Positions 7,788 through 16,128 of a stretch of DNA of 64,000 bases are shown piece after piece. Each line of letters starts with the position of its first letter. The stretch's first letter is position 1. The position numbers and the translations under genes are program-made. The DNA is from Lachnospiraceae bacterium. Lineage in GTDB: Bacteria; Bacillota; Clostridia; Lachnospirales; Lachnospiraceae. Where the stretch lies: positions 1 to 64,000 of the forward strand of contig JAGAPO010000086.1 of the NCBI GenBank assembly GCA_017623215.1, read 5' to 3'. The notes under the pieces were generated by a model. The model saw nothing but the letters and a program-made list of their open reading frames with translations, did no database searches and was not told the origin of the DNA.

Positions 7788-8405
7788 ATGACGGTTCATT
7801 CGGATTGTACCAAAGCATTATCCCGTTCCACGACGGCCGGAATTGTGTTCACGCTGATTGCAGGAACATTGCTGCACTTTGTATATGACTGGAGTCAAAA
7901 GGCGTTCCTCGTATCTTTTTTCAGCCCGGTTAATGAAAGCACCTGGGAACATCTGAAGCTGTTGTTTGTACCGGTGTTCCTGTATAGCGCGGTGGAGGGA
8001 CTCATCCTGCGGCCCTGTTACCCGGATCTGTTCCGATATCGGGCGATTGGATGTCTGGCAGGGATGCTTGCACTGGTTTCATTCTTTTACACGTATAGCG
8101 GGATCCTTGGCAGGACATTTTTTCTGTTCGATCTGCTCGCATTTTTTATTGGGGTAATTGTGACATATTATCTCAGCAGCTTTCTTGCACTGAAAAAGGG
8201 TCAGGGAACAACTTCTGCTTCGAAAGGCGGACACGATGGGAGCGATTCCGCTGTCGGTGCACGCTCGCACGCATTAAAAAAGGTCTTTCCTTTCGGAAAG
8301 ACCGGTTATTATGAGGGGCTTCTTATCTTTTTAATTCTCTTTCTTTTCTTTGCAATCGTTACCTGGTATCCGCCGGCGATTGGACTCTTTCAAGCCCCAT
8401 CGTAA
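7788..8405 (+). CDS. DUF6512-like membrane protein
   Basis: A 205-residue protein with about six hydrophobic segments. The N-terminal block HFVYDWSQKAFLVSFFSPVN, followed by ESTWEHLKLLF, is the conserved signature I associate with the DUF6512 family of uncharacterised clostridial membrane proteins. A charged, low-complexity loop (about residues 140-165) separates the last membrane segment and contains a perfect hairpin that works as a terminator for the opposite strand. The last 47 bp overlap the end of the convergent pcp gene. The ATG has AAAGGAAGG upstream. Function unknown. Confidence 0.8.
   Translation: MTVHSDCTKALSRSTTAGIVFTLIAGTLLHFVYDWSQKAFLVSFFSPVNESTWEHLKLLFVPVFLYSAVEGLILRPCYPDLFRYRAIGCLAGMLALVSFFYTYSGILGRTFFLFDLLAFFIGVIVTYYLSSFLALKKGQGTTSASKGGHDGSDSAVGARSHALKKVFPFGKTGYYEGLLIFLILFLFFAIVTWYPPAIGLFQAPS
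8276..8303 (-). terminator. Intrinsic terminator of pcp inside the convergent gene
   Basis: On the minus strand a perfect 9-bp stem (GGTCTTTCC / GGAAAGACC) with a GAAA loop is followed at once by TTTTTT. It lies 55 bp past the pcp stop, within the DUF6512 coding sequence, where it encodes KKVFPFGKTG on the other strand. Confidence 0.8.
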
Positions 8406-9066
8406 TATCCGCCGCAATCCGGATGGCTTTTGTCATATCCGTAAGCTCCATGCACGGAACCTCCGGACGATTCGCCGTCTGTTCCGGAAGGTAGGGAACG
8501 TGGATGAACCCGGCCGGAATCGAACGCCGTTCCTGTGCCAGAAAATCAAGCGTATGATACATCAGGCAGTTGCAGACATACAATCCGGCGCTGTTCGAGA
8601 CGGATGCCCGGATCCCGGCGTCTGAAATTGCCTGTACGATCTGCTTGATGGGGAGGGTCGAAAAATAAGCCGCGGGTCCTTCCTCACGCAGCGGGGTATC
8701 CTCCGGCATAAATCCTGCGTTATCCGCAATTCGGGCATCCGCAAGATTCACTGCAATTCGTTCGGGTGTAACTGCAGCACGTCCGCCAGCCTGTCCAAGA
8801 CATATGACCGCATCCGGCTGTTCCGTTCGGAGCAGCTCCCGAATCTGTGCCGATACCCACTTGAATGCAACCGGGAGAACAGCTGTGATAAGCTCGTAAG
8901 CCAGATCGGATGTTTCAGCGGCACTCCCTGTGCCCTGCGCTTTGCATGAGGAATGCTTTCGCGCGCTCTGCTGCTCTTTTAGCTCATTCAATACCAGCAT
9001 GGTCGGATTCACCGTCTCGCCCCCGAAAGGCTCGAAGGCGGTAATCAACAATCTGCGATTGTTCAT
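8359..9066 (-). CDS. pcp: Pyroglutamyl-peptidase I
   Basis: A 235-residue cytoplasmic cysteine peptidase that removes N-terminal pyroglutamate. The catalytic triad is visible: Glu102 in the GQAGGRAAVTPERIAVN block, Cys165 in SNSAGLYVCN and His189 in GFIHVPYLP. An acidic, Ser-rich insert at about 33-53 makes it about 20 residues longer than usual. The ATG at 9064-9066 overlaps the stop of the upstream 43-codon gene (ATGA) and has GGAGACGA before it, so the two genes are coupled. Confidence 0.95.
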   Translation of the reverse strand: MNNRRLLITAFEPFGGETVNPTMLVLNELKEQQSARKHSSCKAQGTGSAAETSDLAYELITAVLPVAFKWVSAQIRELLRTEQPDAVICLGQAGGRAAVTPERIAVNLADARIADNAGFMPEDTPLREEGPAAYFSTLPIKQIVQAISDAGIRASVSNSAGLYVCNCLMYHTLDFLAQERRSIPAGFIHVPYLPEQTANRPEVPCMELTDMTKAIRIAADITMGLERVQSPADTR

Positions 9067-9194
9067 TCGTTCGTCTCCTGCGATGCATTCTTCTTTTTCC
9101 GAAGCGCAATTCCGGCAAATACCCCGCCGGTACATACAGCGATCATAAAAATGAATTTGACTGCGGTTCTGAAAAATTCAACAAACAGATCCAT
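9063..9194 (-). CDS. Small single-span membrane protein (43 aa)
   Basis: A short gene: ATG at 9192-9194 with GGAGG ten bases upstream, stop overlapping the pcp start by ATGA. The product has an amphipathic start (MDLFVEFFRTAVKF), one hydrophobic span (about 13-30) and a basic tail (LRKKKN). The good ribosome binding site and translational coupling argue that it is real. I recognise the type, small Lachnospiraceae membrane peptides of unknown role, but no function. Confidence 0.7.
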   Translation of the reverse strand: MDLFVEFFRTAVKFIFMIAVCTGGVFAGIALRKKKNASQETNE

Positions 9195-9229
9195 CTTTGA
9201 AACCTCCATTCTATTCCCTCTCACTCACG

Positions 9230-10597
9230 CTATCGTCTATGCGCAAGTTCCTTCACAATATCATCCCAGTTCAGCCCGCACTGTGCCATCAGCACCATCA
9301 TGTGGTAAAGAAAATCGGAAATCTCGTACTTGAGTTCCTCGGAATCCGGATTCTTTGCGGCAATGACAATCTCGGTTGCCTCCTCGCCGCATTTCTTCAG
9401 AATCTTGTCGATTCCCTTGTCGAACAGGTAATTGGTATAAGAGCCTTCCTTTGGATGCTCTTTTCTATCCATTATAACCCCATATACCTCTTCCAATACG
9501 GTCAGGGGATTCACGGTATCATATTCTTTGTTAATCAGATCCGTGTAGAAGCAGCTTCGGCTGCCGGTATGGCAGGCCGCGCCGATCTGCTTCACTTTTG
9601 CAAGCAGCGTATCGTTGTCGCAGTCGATCTTCAGCTCCTTAACGAACTGAAAATGTCCCGAGGTCTCTCCTTTTAACCAGAGCTTTTGTCTGCTCCGGCT
9701 GAAATACGTCATCCGACCGCTCTCCACGGTATTTCGGAACGCTTCTTCATTCATATAAGCCATCATCAGGACTTCACTCGTCTTATAATCCTGAACGATG
9801 ACCGGAATCAAACCGTCGGAATTGAGCTTGAATTCCGAGAATTCCAGACTGCTCTCAAAGGTATTCACCGCAAATCCGGCCTCTTTTAAGGTACGCTTAA
9901 TCCTGCGGATATCCTTGTTCTCATAGTAATTCGTCGCAACACCGACAACGTCATTGATAGAAAGCAGCTCTTCCATATCGTTGCGCTGCAGACTGTCGCG
10001 GATAATTACGGGAAGTCCGCACTCTGCAATCAGCTTTTTCACCTTGTCGGTCAGAGTTACATGCTTTAATATGACGCCGGCTGCTCCGCTTTCTTTTAAA
10101 AATGCAGCAACTGTAGCCCTGTCAGCAGACACCGCCTGCACACCCGCGTTCGAATCGGTTCCGGGCTCGATCGGGGCAAACGGCTCTAACGCCGAAGGTC
10201 CGCCGACCTCGTTCTCACCGCTCGCATCCAGAAGGATCAGGATCTTATCCATTCCAAATCGCGCACTGGCTTCTTTGATAACCTCTCGGTTCTTTAGCTT
10301 TGCCCAGGAGATGACAACCCGAGCAGCGCCGGTATAGAATGCTTTCTTTACATCCTCGAACCGGTTGACATGACAGCCGATCAGAACCGGAATCTCGACC
10401 TCGCGGCATACCGCCTTAATCGTCTTTAAAAATGCTTCCTGCTCCTTCTCGACAGCCGAAAAGTTATATAAAAATAATTCATCCGCGCCCGCTTCCTCGT
10501 ATGCTCTGGACTTGGCAATTACGCTCTCCTCCAGTTCATTCTCAGCGTTCAAATACGGAATAATCTTCTTCTCGTCCAATGGTAGCACCTCATTCAT
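9230..10597 (-). CDS. hisIE: HisF-like/HisIE fusion: phosphoribosyl-AMP cyclohydrolase and phosphoribosyl-ATP pyrophosphatase
   Basis: About 455 residues in three parts. Residues 1-250 resemble the HisF TIM barrel ([26 protein letters not shown]) but look degenerate: the first catalytic Asp is Asn17 (YLN instead of CLD) and the phosphate-binding loops GGGIR and SGG are gone. The rest is HisIE: the HisI part has CDNDT and [11 protein letters not shown] metal ligands, and the HisE part has [13 protein letters not shown] and [10 protein letters not shown]. HisIE carries out steps 2 and 3 of histidine synthesis. The start overlaps hisA; ATG 10597 is preferred, with GTG 10588 and TTG 10615 as alternatives. 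The HisF-like part probably has no synthase activity (inference). Confidence 0.9.
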   Translation of the reverse strand: MNEVLPLDEKKIIPYLNAENELEESVIAKSRAYEEAGADELFLYNFSAVEKEQEAFLKTIKAVCREVEIPVLIGCHVNRFEDVKKAFYTGAARVVISWAKLKNREVIKEASARFGMDKILILLDASGENEVGGPSALEPFAPIEPGTDSNAGVQAVSADRATVAAFLKESGAAGVILKHVTLTDKVKKLIAECGLPVIIRDSLQRNDMEELLSINDVVGVATNYYENKDIRRIKRTLKEAGFAVNTFESSLEFSEFKLNSDGLIPVIVQDYKTSEVLMMAYMNEEAFRNTVESGRMTYFSRSRQKLWLKGETSGHFQFVKELKIDCDNDTLLAKVKQIGAACHTGSRSCFYTDLINKEYDTVNPLTVLEEVYGVIMDRKEHPKEGSYTNYLFDKGIDKILKKCGEEATEIVIAAKNPDSEELKYEISDFLYHMMVLMAQCGLNWDDIVKELAHRR

Positions 10598-11315
10598 TCT
10601 TCTCAAATTGCTCAATGGCGTTCCTTAAGTTGAGCTTGTTCTCATATAACGCCTTGCCGATAATCGCTCCCGCCACCGGAATCTGGGAAACCGCCTCCAG
10701 ATCCTTCATGGAAGATACACCGCCGGATGCGATAACCGAAAGGCCGGTTGCATGCACCATCTCAGCCGTATGTTCAATATTCGGTCCCTGCAGCATGCCG
10801 TCTCTGGAAATATCGGTGTATACGATTGTCTGTACCCCGTATTCCTTCATCTGAAGTGCAAGGGTAACCGCCTTATAGTCGCTGACCTGTTCCCAGCCAT
10901 GAATCGCAACCATGCCCTGCTTGGCGTCGATTCCGACCACGATCTTCTCCGGTCCGAACAGGGAGACTGCCTCCTTGACAAACTTGGGATCCTCGACCGC
11001 CTTGGTTCCGATGATTACCCGGGATACGCCGAGGGATAATTTGGTCTCAATATCTTTGAGTGTACGAATACCGCCTCCGGTCTGTACCGGAATCTCCACG
11101 TTCGCCACAATTCCTTTGATAACCTCTTCGTTCATGGAATGGCCGGCAAGCGCTCCGTCCAGATCGACGATGTGGATGTAGGACGCACCGGATGCCTCCC
11201 AAAGCTTCGCGATCTTTAACGGTGAGTGAGAATATACCTCCGCGTCATGAAATTGTCCCTGCCTTAACCGCACGCACTGTCCATTGCGGATATCAATAGC
11301 CGGATATAGTCTCAT
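10590..11315 (-). CDS. hisA: ProFAR isomerase HisA
   Basis: A 241-residue TIM-barrel enzyme that isomerises ProFAR to PRFAR, the fourth step of histidine synthesis. The two catalytic aspartates are in place, Asp8 (YPAIDIR) and Asp130 (VVGIDAK), as are the phosphate loops (QTGGGIRT and SGGVSS). AGGAGG lies eight bases before the ATG. The 3' end overlaps the next gene by 8 bp. It follows hisB after a 112-bp gap that contains two consecutive stem-loops. Confidence 0.96.
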   Translation of the reverse strand: MRLYPAIDIRNGQCVRLRQGQFHDAEVYSHSPLKIAKLWEASGASYIHIVDLDGALAGHSMNEEVIKGIVANVEIPVQTGGGIRTLKDIETKLSLGVSRVIIGTKAVEDPKFVKEAVSLFGPEKIVVGIDAKQGMVAIHGWEQVSDYKAVTLALQMKEYGVQTIVYTDISRDGMLQGPNIEHTAEMVHATGLSVIASGGVSSMKDLEAVSQIPVAGAIIGKALYENKLNLRNAIEQFEKNE

Positions 11316-11366
11316 ATCATTCGCCTCCTGACTGTAAATTATGACTGTACTTCTCGTCTGTGTAAA

Positions 11367-11431
11367 AGCGGAGATAATCTCCGCTGTCCGGTGTTATAAT
11401 CTTATTGCGGAAATTCTTCCGATAAGATTAT
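11367..11431 (-). promoter_or_regulatory. Tandem stem-loops between hisB and hisA
   Basis: Reading leftward after the hisB stop there are two hairpins: arms at 11396-11405 and 11422-11431 (10 bp, with an inner GGAA/TTCC pair), then AGCGGAGAT / ATCTCCGCT at 11367-11385 followed by TTTTAC. The second looks like a weak intrinsic terminator, so expression may drop between hisB and hisA. Confidence 0.45.
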
Positions 11432-12027
11432 ATCTCGCCTTTTGTAGATAATACGCCGGTAATTCTCGGATCATATCCGACCGCCGCATCCAGCGCCTTG
11501 GCGAAGGCCTTGAACATGCACTCAATGATGTGGTGGTTATTGGTTCCGTCCAGATGCTTGATATGCAGATTCATCGCGGCACTGTAGGATACCGCGTAAA
11601 AGAATTCGCGTACAAGCTCCGTGTCCAGATCTCCCACCTTCGGAACCGTCAGTTCCGCCTTGTAGTTCAGATAAGGTCTTCCGGATAAATCGAGCGCACA
11701 CAATACCAGTGTCTCATCCATGGGAAGAATGGAGCTTCCATAGCGTACAATTCCTTTCTTGTCGCCCAGCGCCTGCTTTAACGCCTGACCGAACACAATA
11801 CCGGTGTCCTCTACCGTATGATGTCCGTCCACATACAGATCTCCTTTTACGCTGACCTCCAGATCGAAAAAGCCGTGTCTGGCAAAATTAATCAGCATAT
11901 GATCGAAAAAGCCGATTCCGGTGTTCACCTGTGACTTGCCGCTCCCGTCCAGATTCAGAGCTACGACAATCTCTGTCTCTTTTGTTATTCGTTCTACTCG
12001 GGCTGTTCGTTCCATCTCTTTCCTCAT
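11428..12027 (-). CDS. hisB: Imidazoleglycerol-phosphate dehydratase HisB
   Basis: About 199 residues; dehydrates imidazole glycerol phosphate to imidazole acetol phosphate. The repeated metal-binding motifs are present: [29 protein letters not shown] and EC(M)FKAFAKAL. It is monofunctional, with no phosphatase domain. Two starts are possible: ATG 12027, with GGAAAG at good spacing, or ATG 12015, which gives the family-typical MERTARVER start. It lies in the hisZ-G-D-B-A-IE operon, after a short AT-rich gap with a perfect palindrome. Confidence 0.96.
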   Translation of the reverse strand: MRKEMERTARVERITKETEIVVALNLDGSGKSQVNTGIGFFDHMLINFARHGFFDLEVSVKGDLYVDGHHTVEDTGIVFGQALKQALGDKKGIVRYGSSILPMDETLVLCALDLSGRPYLNYKAELTVPKVGDLDTELVREFFYAVSYSAAMNLHIKHLDGTNNHHIIECMFKAFAKALDAAVGYDPRITGVLSTKGEI

Positions 12028-12048
12028 TTCTGCTTTCCATTGGTACTA

Positions 12049-12070
12049 CTACTATTATACATAATAGTAG
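12049..12070. promoter_or_regulatory. Perfect AT-rich palindrome between hisD and hisB
   Basis: CTACTATTAT and its complement ATAATAGTAG are separated by two bases. The minus strand of this palindrome contains TATAAT preceded by TG, so it may overlap a secondary promoter for hisB and act as an operator. No protein can be assigned. Confidence 0.35.
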
Positions 12071-12113
12071 CCAAAATTAAAAGCCCTTTTTTGTTAAGTT
12101 TATATAAAACGTG

Positions 12114-13406
12114 TCATTTTTCAAATCGAACCGCTATGGAATTCGCGTGAGCGGTTAATCCTTCGGCATTTGCGAAGCGGATAATATCCTTGTGAACCGG
12201 TTCCAACGCTTCTTTGGAGTAGGAAATAATGCTGGATTTCTTAATGAAATCATCCACTCCGAGGGGGGAGAAGAATTTGGCGGTGCCGTTGGTCGGAAGT
12301 ACGTGATTCGGTCCTGCAAAATAATCGCCGAGCGGTTCGCTCGAATAGCTTCCAAGGAAGATAGCTCCGGCATTGCGGATCTTGGTCATAACAGCGAACG
12401 GATCGGCAGTTACGATCTCAAGGTGCTCGGACGCGATATCATTTGCTGCGGATACGGCTTCCTCGAGGGTGTCAACAACCAGGATATAGCCGTAATTCTC
12501 AAGGGATTTCTCAAGAATTGCCTTGCGGGAAAGTTCCTGTACGAAGCCTTCCGCTTCTTCGGAGACTTCCTTTGCAAGCTTCTCGGAGGTTGTAATCAGG
12601 ATGGCGCTTGCAAGCTCGTCGTGTTCGGCCTGAGATAACAGATCCGCTGCGACGAATCTCGGATTCGCGGTCTCGTCTGCGATGACCAGAATCTCGCTGG
12701 GACCTGCAATGGAGTCGATGCTCACATAGCCATATACCGCCTTTTTGGCGAGTGCAACGTAGATATTGCCGGGGCCTACAATCTTATCAACCTTCGGAAT
12801 GCTCTCGGTTCCAAATGCGAGAGCCGCGACGGCCTGTGCGCCGCCCACCTTGTAGATCGCATCCACTCCGGCTTCCTTTGCGGCAACTAAGGTTCCCTCA
12901 TAGATTTTGCCGTCCTTTCCGGGAGGGGTTGTCATAACGATGCGGTCAACGCCTGCAACCTTTGCCGGGATTACATTCATCAGAACGGAGGAAGGGTATG
13001 CCGCCTTTCCGCCAGGAACGTAGACACCGACCACCGAAAGGGGTGTAATGCGCTGCCCGAGAATGCTACCGTCAGGACGGGTGTCAAACCAGCTGTTGCG
13101 TTTCTGCTTCGCGTGGAACTCCCGAATATTGACGATTGCCTTGCGGATAACGGCAAGCACCTCGGGAGAGATCTTATCATACGCTTCCTTAATCTCCTCC
13201 TCGGTTACCTGAATGGTATCCGCAGTCAGCACTGCTCCGTCAAAACGCGCCGTATAGTCAAATACTGCCTCGTCGCGCTTTGCTCTTACTGTCTCAATAA
13301 TATCGGAAACCCGCTGTGTATACTCTTCATACTGGTTCGGGCTTCTCTTCAGAAGATTCTCTAATAGGTTCTGTTTGGTTTCCTCGTTCAGTTTTACGAT
13401 TCTCAT
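12114..13406 (-). CDS. hisD: Histidinol dehydrogenase
   Basis: A 430-residue zinc enzyme that oxidises L-histidinol to L-histidine in two NAD-dependent steps. Family blocks seen: [28 protein letters not shown], the zinc/substrate segment SQAEHDELA and [14 protein letters not shown]. The ATG at 13404-13406 has GGAGAG seven bases upstream and gives the normal N-terminus; a further nine codons upstream derive from the ribosome-binding-site element. It follows hisG with a 58-bp gap filled by a hairpin and a short copy of the GGAATGGAG element. Confidence 0.96.
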   Translation of the reverse strand: MRIVKLNEETKQNLLENLLKRSPNQYEEYTQRVSDIIETVRAKRDEAVFDYTARFDGAVLTADTIQVTEEEIKEAYDKISPEVLAVIRKAIVNIREFHAKQKRNSWFDTRPDGSILGQRITPLSVVGVYVPGGKAAYPSSVLMNVIPAKVAGVDRIVMTTPPGKDGKIYEGTLVAAKEAGVDAIYKVGGAQAVAALAFGTESIPKVDKIVGPGNIYVALAKKAVYGYVSIDSIAGPSEILVIADETANPRFVAADLLSQAEHDELASAILITTSEKLAKEVSEEAEGFVQELSRKAILEKSLENYGYILVVDTLEEAVSAANDIASEHLEIVTADPFAVMTKIRNAGAIFLGSYSSEPLGDYFAGPNHVLPTNGTAKFFSPLGVDDFIKKSSIISYSKEALEPVHKDIIRFANAEGLTAHANSIAVRFEK

Positions 13407-13415
13407 ATATTCTCT

Positions 13416-13433
13416 CTCCATTCCTGCAGGCAC
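13416..13433 (-). repeat. Short copy of the GGAATGGAG element before hisD
   Basis: Minus strand GTGCCTGCAGGAATGGAG. It has the 5' (GTGCCTG) and 3' (GCAGGAATGGAG) ends of the longer element with the middle missing, and contains the hisD ribosome binding site. Confidence 0.5.
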
Positions 13434-13464
13434 CTCCGGACGCTCCGGAGACGAGCTCTAATTC

Positions 13465-14100
13465 TTACACAATCTTTTTCAGTCGTGTGATCATATCGGT
13501 AATTCGTTCATGCTCCATCTTCATGCTGACCTGGTTGACCACCATGCGGGCGGACAGCGGGCAAATCTCTTCCAGAACCGTAAGGCCGTTCTCGCGCAAG
13601 GTCGAACCGGTCTCTACGATATCTACAATGACTTCCGACAGGCCGACAATCGGGGCAAGCTCAATGGAGCCGTTCAGCTTGATAATCTCAACTGTCTGAT
13701 GCTTTTTGTTGTAAAAATAGTCCTTTGCGATTCTCGGATATTTGGTTGCAACCCGAATCAGTTCGCCGTGCTGCAATAACTCCCGGGCGGATTCCGGACC
13801 CGCGACACACATTCGGCAGCGGCCGATTCCAAGGTCAATGACCTCGTAGAGCTTTCTTCCCTCCTCCAGAATCGTATCCTTTCCCACGATTCCGATATCG
13901 GCAGCACCATATTCCACATAGGTCGGTACATCATTTGCCTTGGCGAGGAAGAACCGAAGCTTTAATTCCTCGTTGGTAAAGATCAGCTTTCTGGAATTCT
14001 CGTCCTTCATCTCTTCGCAGGTAATTCCGATCTGTTCCAATATATTCAGCGCCTTTTTGGCAAGGCGTCCTTTTGCAAGCGCGATTGTTAAATATTCCAT
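13465..14100 (-). CDS. hisG: ATP phosphoribosyltransferase, short form HisG
   Basis: A 211-residue catalytic subunit of the first enzyme of histidine synthesis, which joins ATP and PRPP. It is the short form, lacking the C-terminal regulatory domain, so it needs HisZ, which is encoded directly upstream. Landmarks: [10 protein letters not shown] at the start, [12 protein letters not shown], and the PRPP loop region [13 protein letters not shown]. The ATG follows GGAATGGAG within a full-length copy of the intergenic element. Confidence 0.96.
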   Translation of the reverse strand: MEYLTIALAKGRLAKKALNILEQIGITCEEMKDENSRKLIFTNEELKLRFFLAKANDVPTYVEYGAADIGIVGKDTILEEGRKLYEVIDLGIGRCRMCVAGPESARELLQHGELIRVATKYPRIAKDYFYNKKHQTVEIIKLNGSIELAPIVGLSEVIVDIVETGSTLRENGLTVLEEICPLSARMVVNQVSMKMEHERITDMITRLKKIV

Positions 14101-14105
14101 ATAAT

Positions 14106-14153
14106 CTCCATTCCTGCCCGCGATCCGCGTATCCGGCTGTCAGGCACAAATTT
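14106..14153 (-). repeat. GGAATGGAG intergenic element, copy A (before hisG)
   Basis: Minus strand: begins AATTTGTGCCTG, has GCCGGATACGCGGAT in the middle and ends GCAGGAATGGAG, six bases before the hisG ATG. It shares its start with the copy at 27410 and its middle with those at 45401 and 61522. Confidence 0.6.
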
Positions 14154-14190
14154 ACTGTGAAAGGGGCATGTCGGGCGCCCCGGAACTTCT

Positions 14191-15447
14191 TTAGCCCATA
14201 AATGCTGACAGCTTCGCACGGGAAATGTTACCCGATGCGGCTTCGATTACCTGCACCTCATCCGGCTGCTCCAGATACAGGATTCCGCCGATATGGCTGC
14301 GGTTCGCGTAAGCGATATAATCCTCCGTGGTCCTGTCATCTGCCTTCTTTAACAGCGCCACATCCATTCCGTCCTTTCGGAAATTCGCGGCAAGCCGAAC
14401 CGCGGTTAAGTAGCAGGATTCCTGATATAATACCAAGGTACGATCGGAATCGGTCTCTTCCAAAAGCTTCTGGCGTGCCATCGCGTTCAGCAGCTGGTCA
14501 ACATAGACGCACAGGCCGATTGCAGGAGCGTCCTTGCCGAACTGACCGACCAGATTGTCGTATCGTCCACCCGCCGCAACCGCGTCGCCGGTGCCGTAGG
14601 TAAAGGCACGGAAAATAATTCCGGTGTAATAATTGTATTTGCCAAGCATTCCAAGATCAAAGGTCAGATAGTTCTCATATCCATAGGCCTTCATCAATTC
14701 GTAAATCTGTTCTAACTGTCTGATTGCGCTTAAGGCACGCGCGTTCGTAGTCAGCTGCTTTGCTTCCTCGAGCATCTGAACGGATCCGAATAACTCCGGC
14801 ATCTTTAAGAGCGGTTCCTTAACCATTGGATCAATGGTCTTACCGGATACCATCTCTTCTACTCCAAATATATTCTTATCTTCAATGAGCAGGCGCAGAG
14901 CCTCAATCTCTTCTTCATCAAATCCGGCTTCCTCAACCAGTCCGCGGAAGAAATCCGCCTGTCCGACCTCTACCTGGAATTCCTTCACACCGGCAGTCAG
15001 CAGGCACTCCACAGTCAGTGCGATCATCTCAACGTCCGCTTCCGGCGAAGCATCCTCTAACAGCTCCGCTCCAATCTGTGTGGATTCCTTTAATTTGCCC
15101 TGGAAGCTTTCGTTATTGACAAAGGTGCTTCCCTGATAACACAGACGAATCGGAAGCGTCTCCTCTTTAAAATACTTCGCGGCACAGCGCGCAATCTGCG
15201 GCGTCATGTCCGGGCGAAGGACCAGGGTGTTGCCCTCGCGGTCAAAGAACTTGTACATATCTCTGGAAGCAACCGTCCCGCGCTTCTTGCTGAAAATATC
15301 AAAGAATTCAAAGGAAGGAGTCTCGATATCCTGAAAGCCGTAATGGTGCATGGTATGTAAAAGACGCTTGGTCAGCTTCCTTTTCCTTTCACATTCCGAA
15401 TTGTAAATGTCTCTGACGCCCTCTGGCGTATGCAATAAAATCTCCAT
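14191..15447 (-). CDS. hisZ: ATP phosphoribosyltransferase regulatory subunit HisZ
   Basis: A 418-residue paralogue of histidyl-tRNA synthetase that lacks aminoacylation function and activates short HisG as a hetero-octamer, also conferring histidine feedback. The class II core is seen in TPEGVRDIY, RDMYKFFDREG, LVLRPDMTPQIAR and the motif 2-like IRLCYQGSTF; motif 3 appears in AAGGRYDNLVGQFG. First gene of the his operon, about 70 nt from the predicted transcription start, too short a leader for a T-box. The pairing with short HisG next door makes HisZ rather than HisS the clear call. Confidence 0.94.
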   Translation of the reverse strand: MEILLHTPEGVRDIYNSECERKRKLTKRLLHTMHHYGFQDIETPSFEFFDIFSKKRGTVASRDMYKFFDREGNTLVLRPDMTPQIARCAAKYFKEETLPIRLCYQGSTFVNNESFQGKLKESTQIGAELLEDASPEADVEMIALTVECLLTAGVKEFQVEVGQADFFRGLVEEAGFDEEEIEALRLLIEDKNIFGVEEMVSGKTIDPMVKEPLLKMPELFGSVQMLEEAKQLTTNARALSAIRQLEQIYELMKAYGYENYLTFDLGMLGKYNYYTGIIFRAFTYGTGDAVAAGGRYDNLVGQFGKDAPAIGLCVYVDQLLNAMARQKLLEETDSDRTLVLYQESCYLTAVRLAANFRKDGMDVALLKKADDRTTEDYIAYANRSHIGGILYLEQPDEVQVIEAASGNISRAKLSAFMG

Positions 15448-15486
15448 GCTTTACGACAACCTTTCTTATAGTATAGTCACTTTATC

Positions 15487-15553
15487 ATGGTACAGTGATA
15501 ATTCACTACCATACGAATGCAGTTATTATAATTCATTGACAGAAATATGTCAA
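15487..15553 (-). promoter_or_regulatory. Consensus promoter and operator-like inverted repeat of the his operon
   Basis: Minus strand TTGACA (15548-15553), 17-bp spacer, TATAAT (15525-15530): a perfect sigma-A promoter. Just downstream of the start site lies an inverted repeat, ATGGTA (15487-15492) with TACCAT (15507-15512) enclosing AGTGATAATTCACT, placed where a repressor would block transcription. Which regulator binds is unknown. Confidence 0.7.
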
Positions 15554-15556
15554 GTG

Positions 15557-16114
15557 CTATTCTGCGGTATCCTTCTTAAGCGTCTCGCGTTCCTCCAGAT
15601 CTTTATTAATCATGTCAAGATAAGGAACATATACCCCTTTATGACCGCTCAAAAAATAGGCGGAATCGAGCTCTTCAAAACGGAAGCTTTTTCGTCCGCC
15701 ATTCTGGGCCCGATTCCAGAATTCATATAATCTCCGAAAGGTAAGATAATAATAACGATCTTTTTTGGTATAATAGATCAGAAGAAATGCAATTCCTCCC
15801 TGTTCCTCAAAATCCTTCATGAATGCGATCTGATGCTCGTGCACGTTGGCGAGCGCAAACGTATCATACGCGCATTCCTTTGCGTCAAAGCACACCGGAA
15901 GTCCCTGGATGGCCCCGATGTAATCGACCGTACTCTTCTGTTCAAAATACGCGAGCGTAATATGCCTGCTCTCCTTATCAAAGTTAATCGGCGTAATCGG
16001 AGTCGGTATCTTCTGAATCAGGGCAAGGTGGGAGGCGCGGTATTTATCATTGGTCAGATTAATCTGTTCTTCGAACATGGAGCCCCGAAGGCCTCTTGAA
16101 TTCCAGGATGGCAT
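15557..16114 (-). CDS. recU: Holliday junction resolvase RecU
   Basis: A 185-residue nuclease that resolves four-way DNA junctions in Firmicutes in place of RuvC, working with RuvAB (encoded at 34904-36614). Seen: NSRGLRGSMFEEQINLTN, the IQKIPTPI block, and the active-site region STVDYIGAIQGLPVCFDAKE with Asp and Glu/Lys of the restriction-endonuclease fold. GGGAG precedes the ATG. Its 3' end lies just before the his promoter on the same strand. RecU often sits beside a penicillin-binding protein gene, which is not the case here. Confidence 0.95.
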   Translation of the reverse strand: MPSWNSRGLRGSMFEEQINLTNDKYRASHLALIQKIPTPITPINFDKESRHITLAYFEQKSTVDYIGAIQGLPVCFDAKECAYDTFALANVHEHQIAFMKDFEEQGGIAFLLIYYTKKDRYYYLTFRRLYEFWNRAQNGGRKSFRFEELDSAYFLSGHKGVYVPYLDMINKDLEERETLKKDTAE

Positions 16115-16128
16115 ACTCGTTCTCCCTT

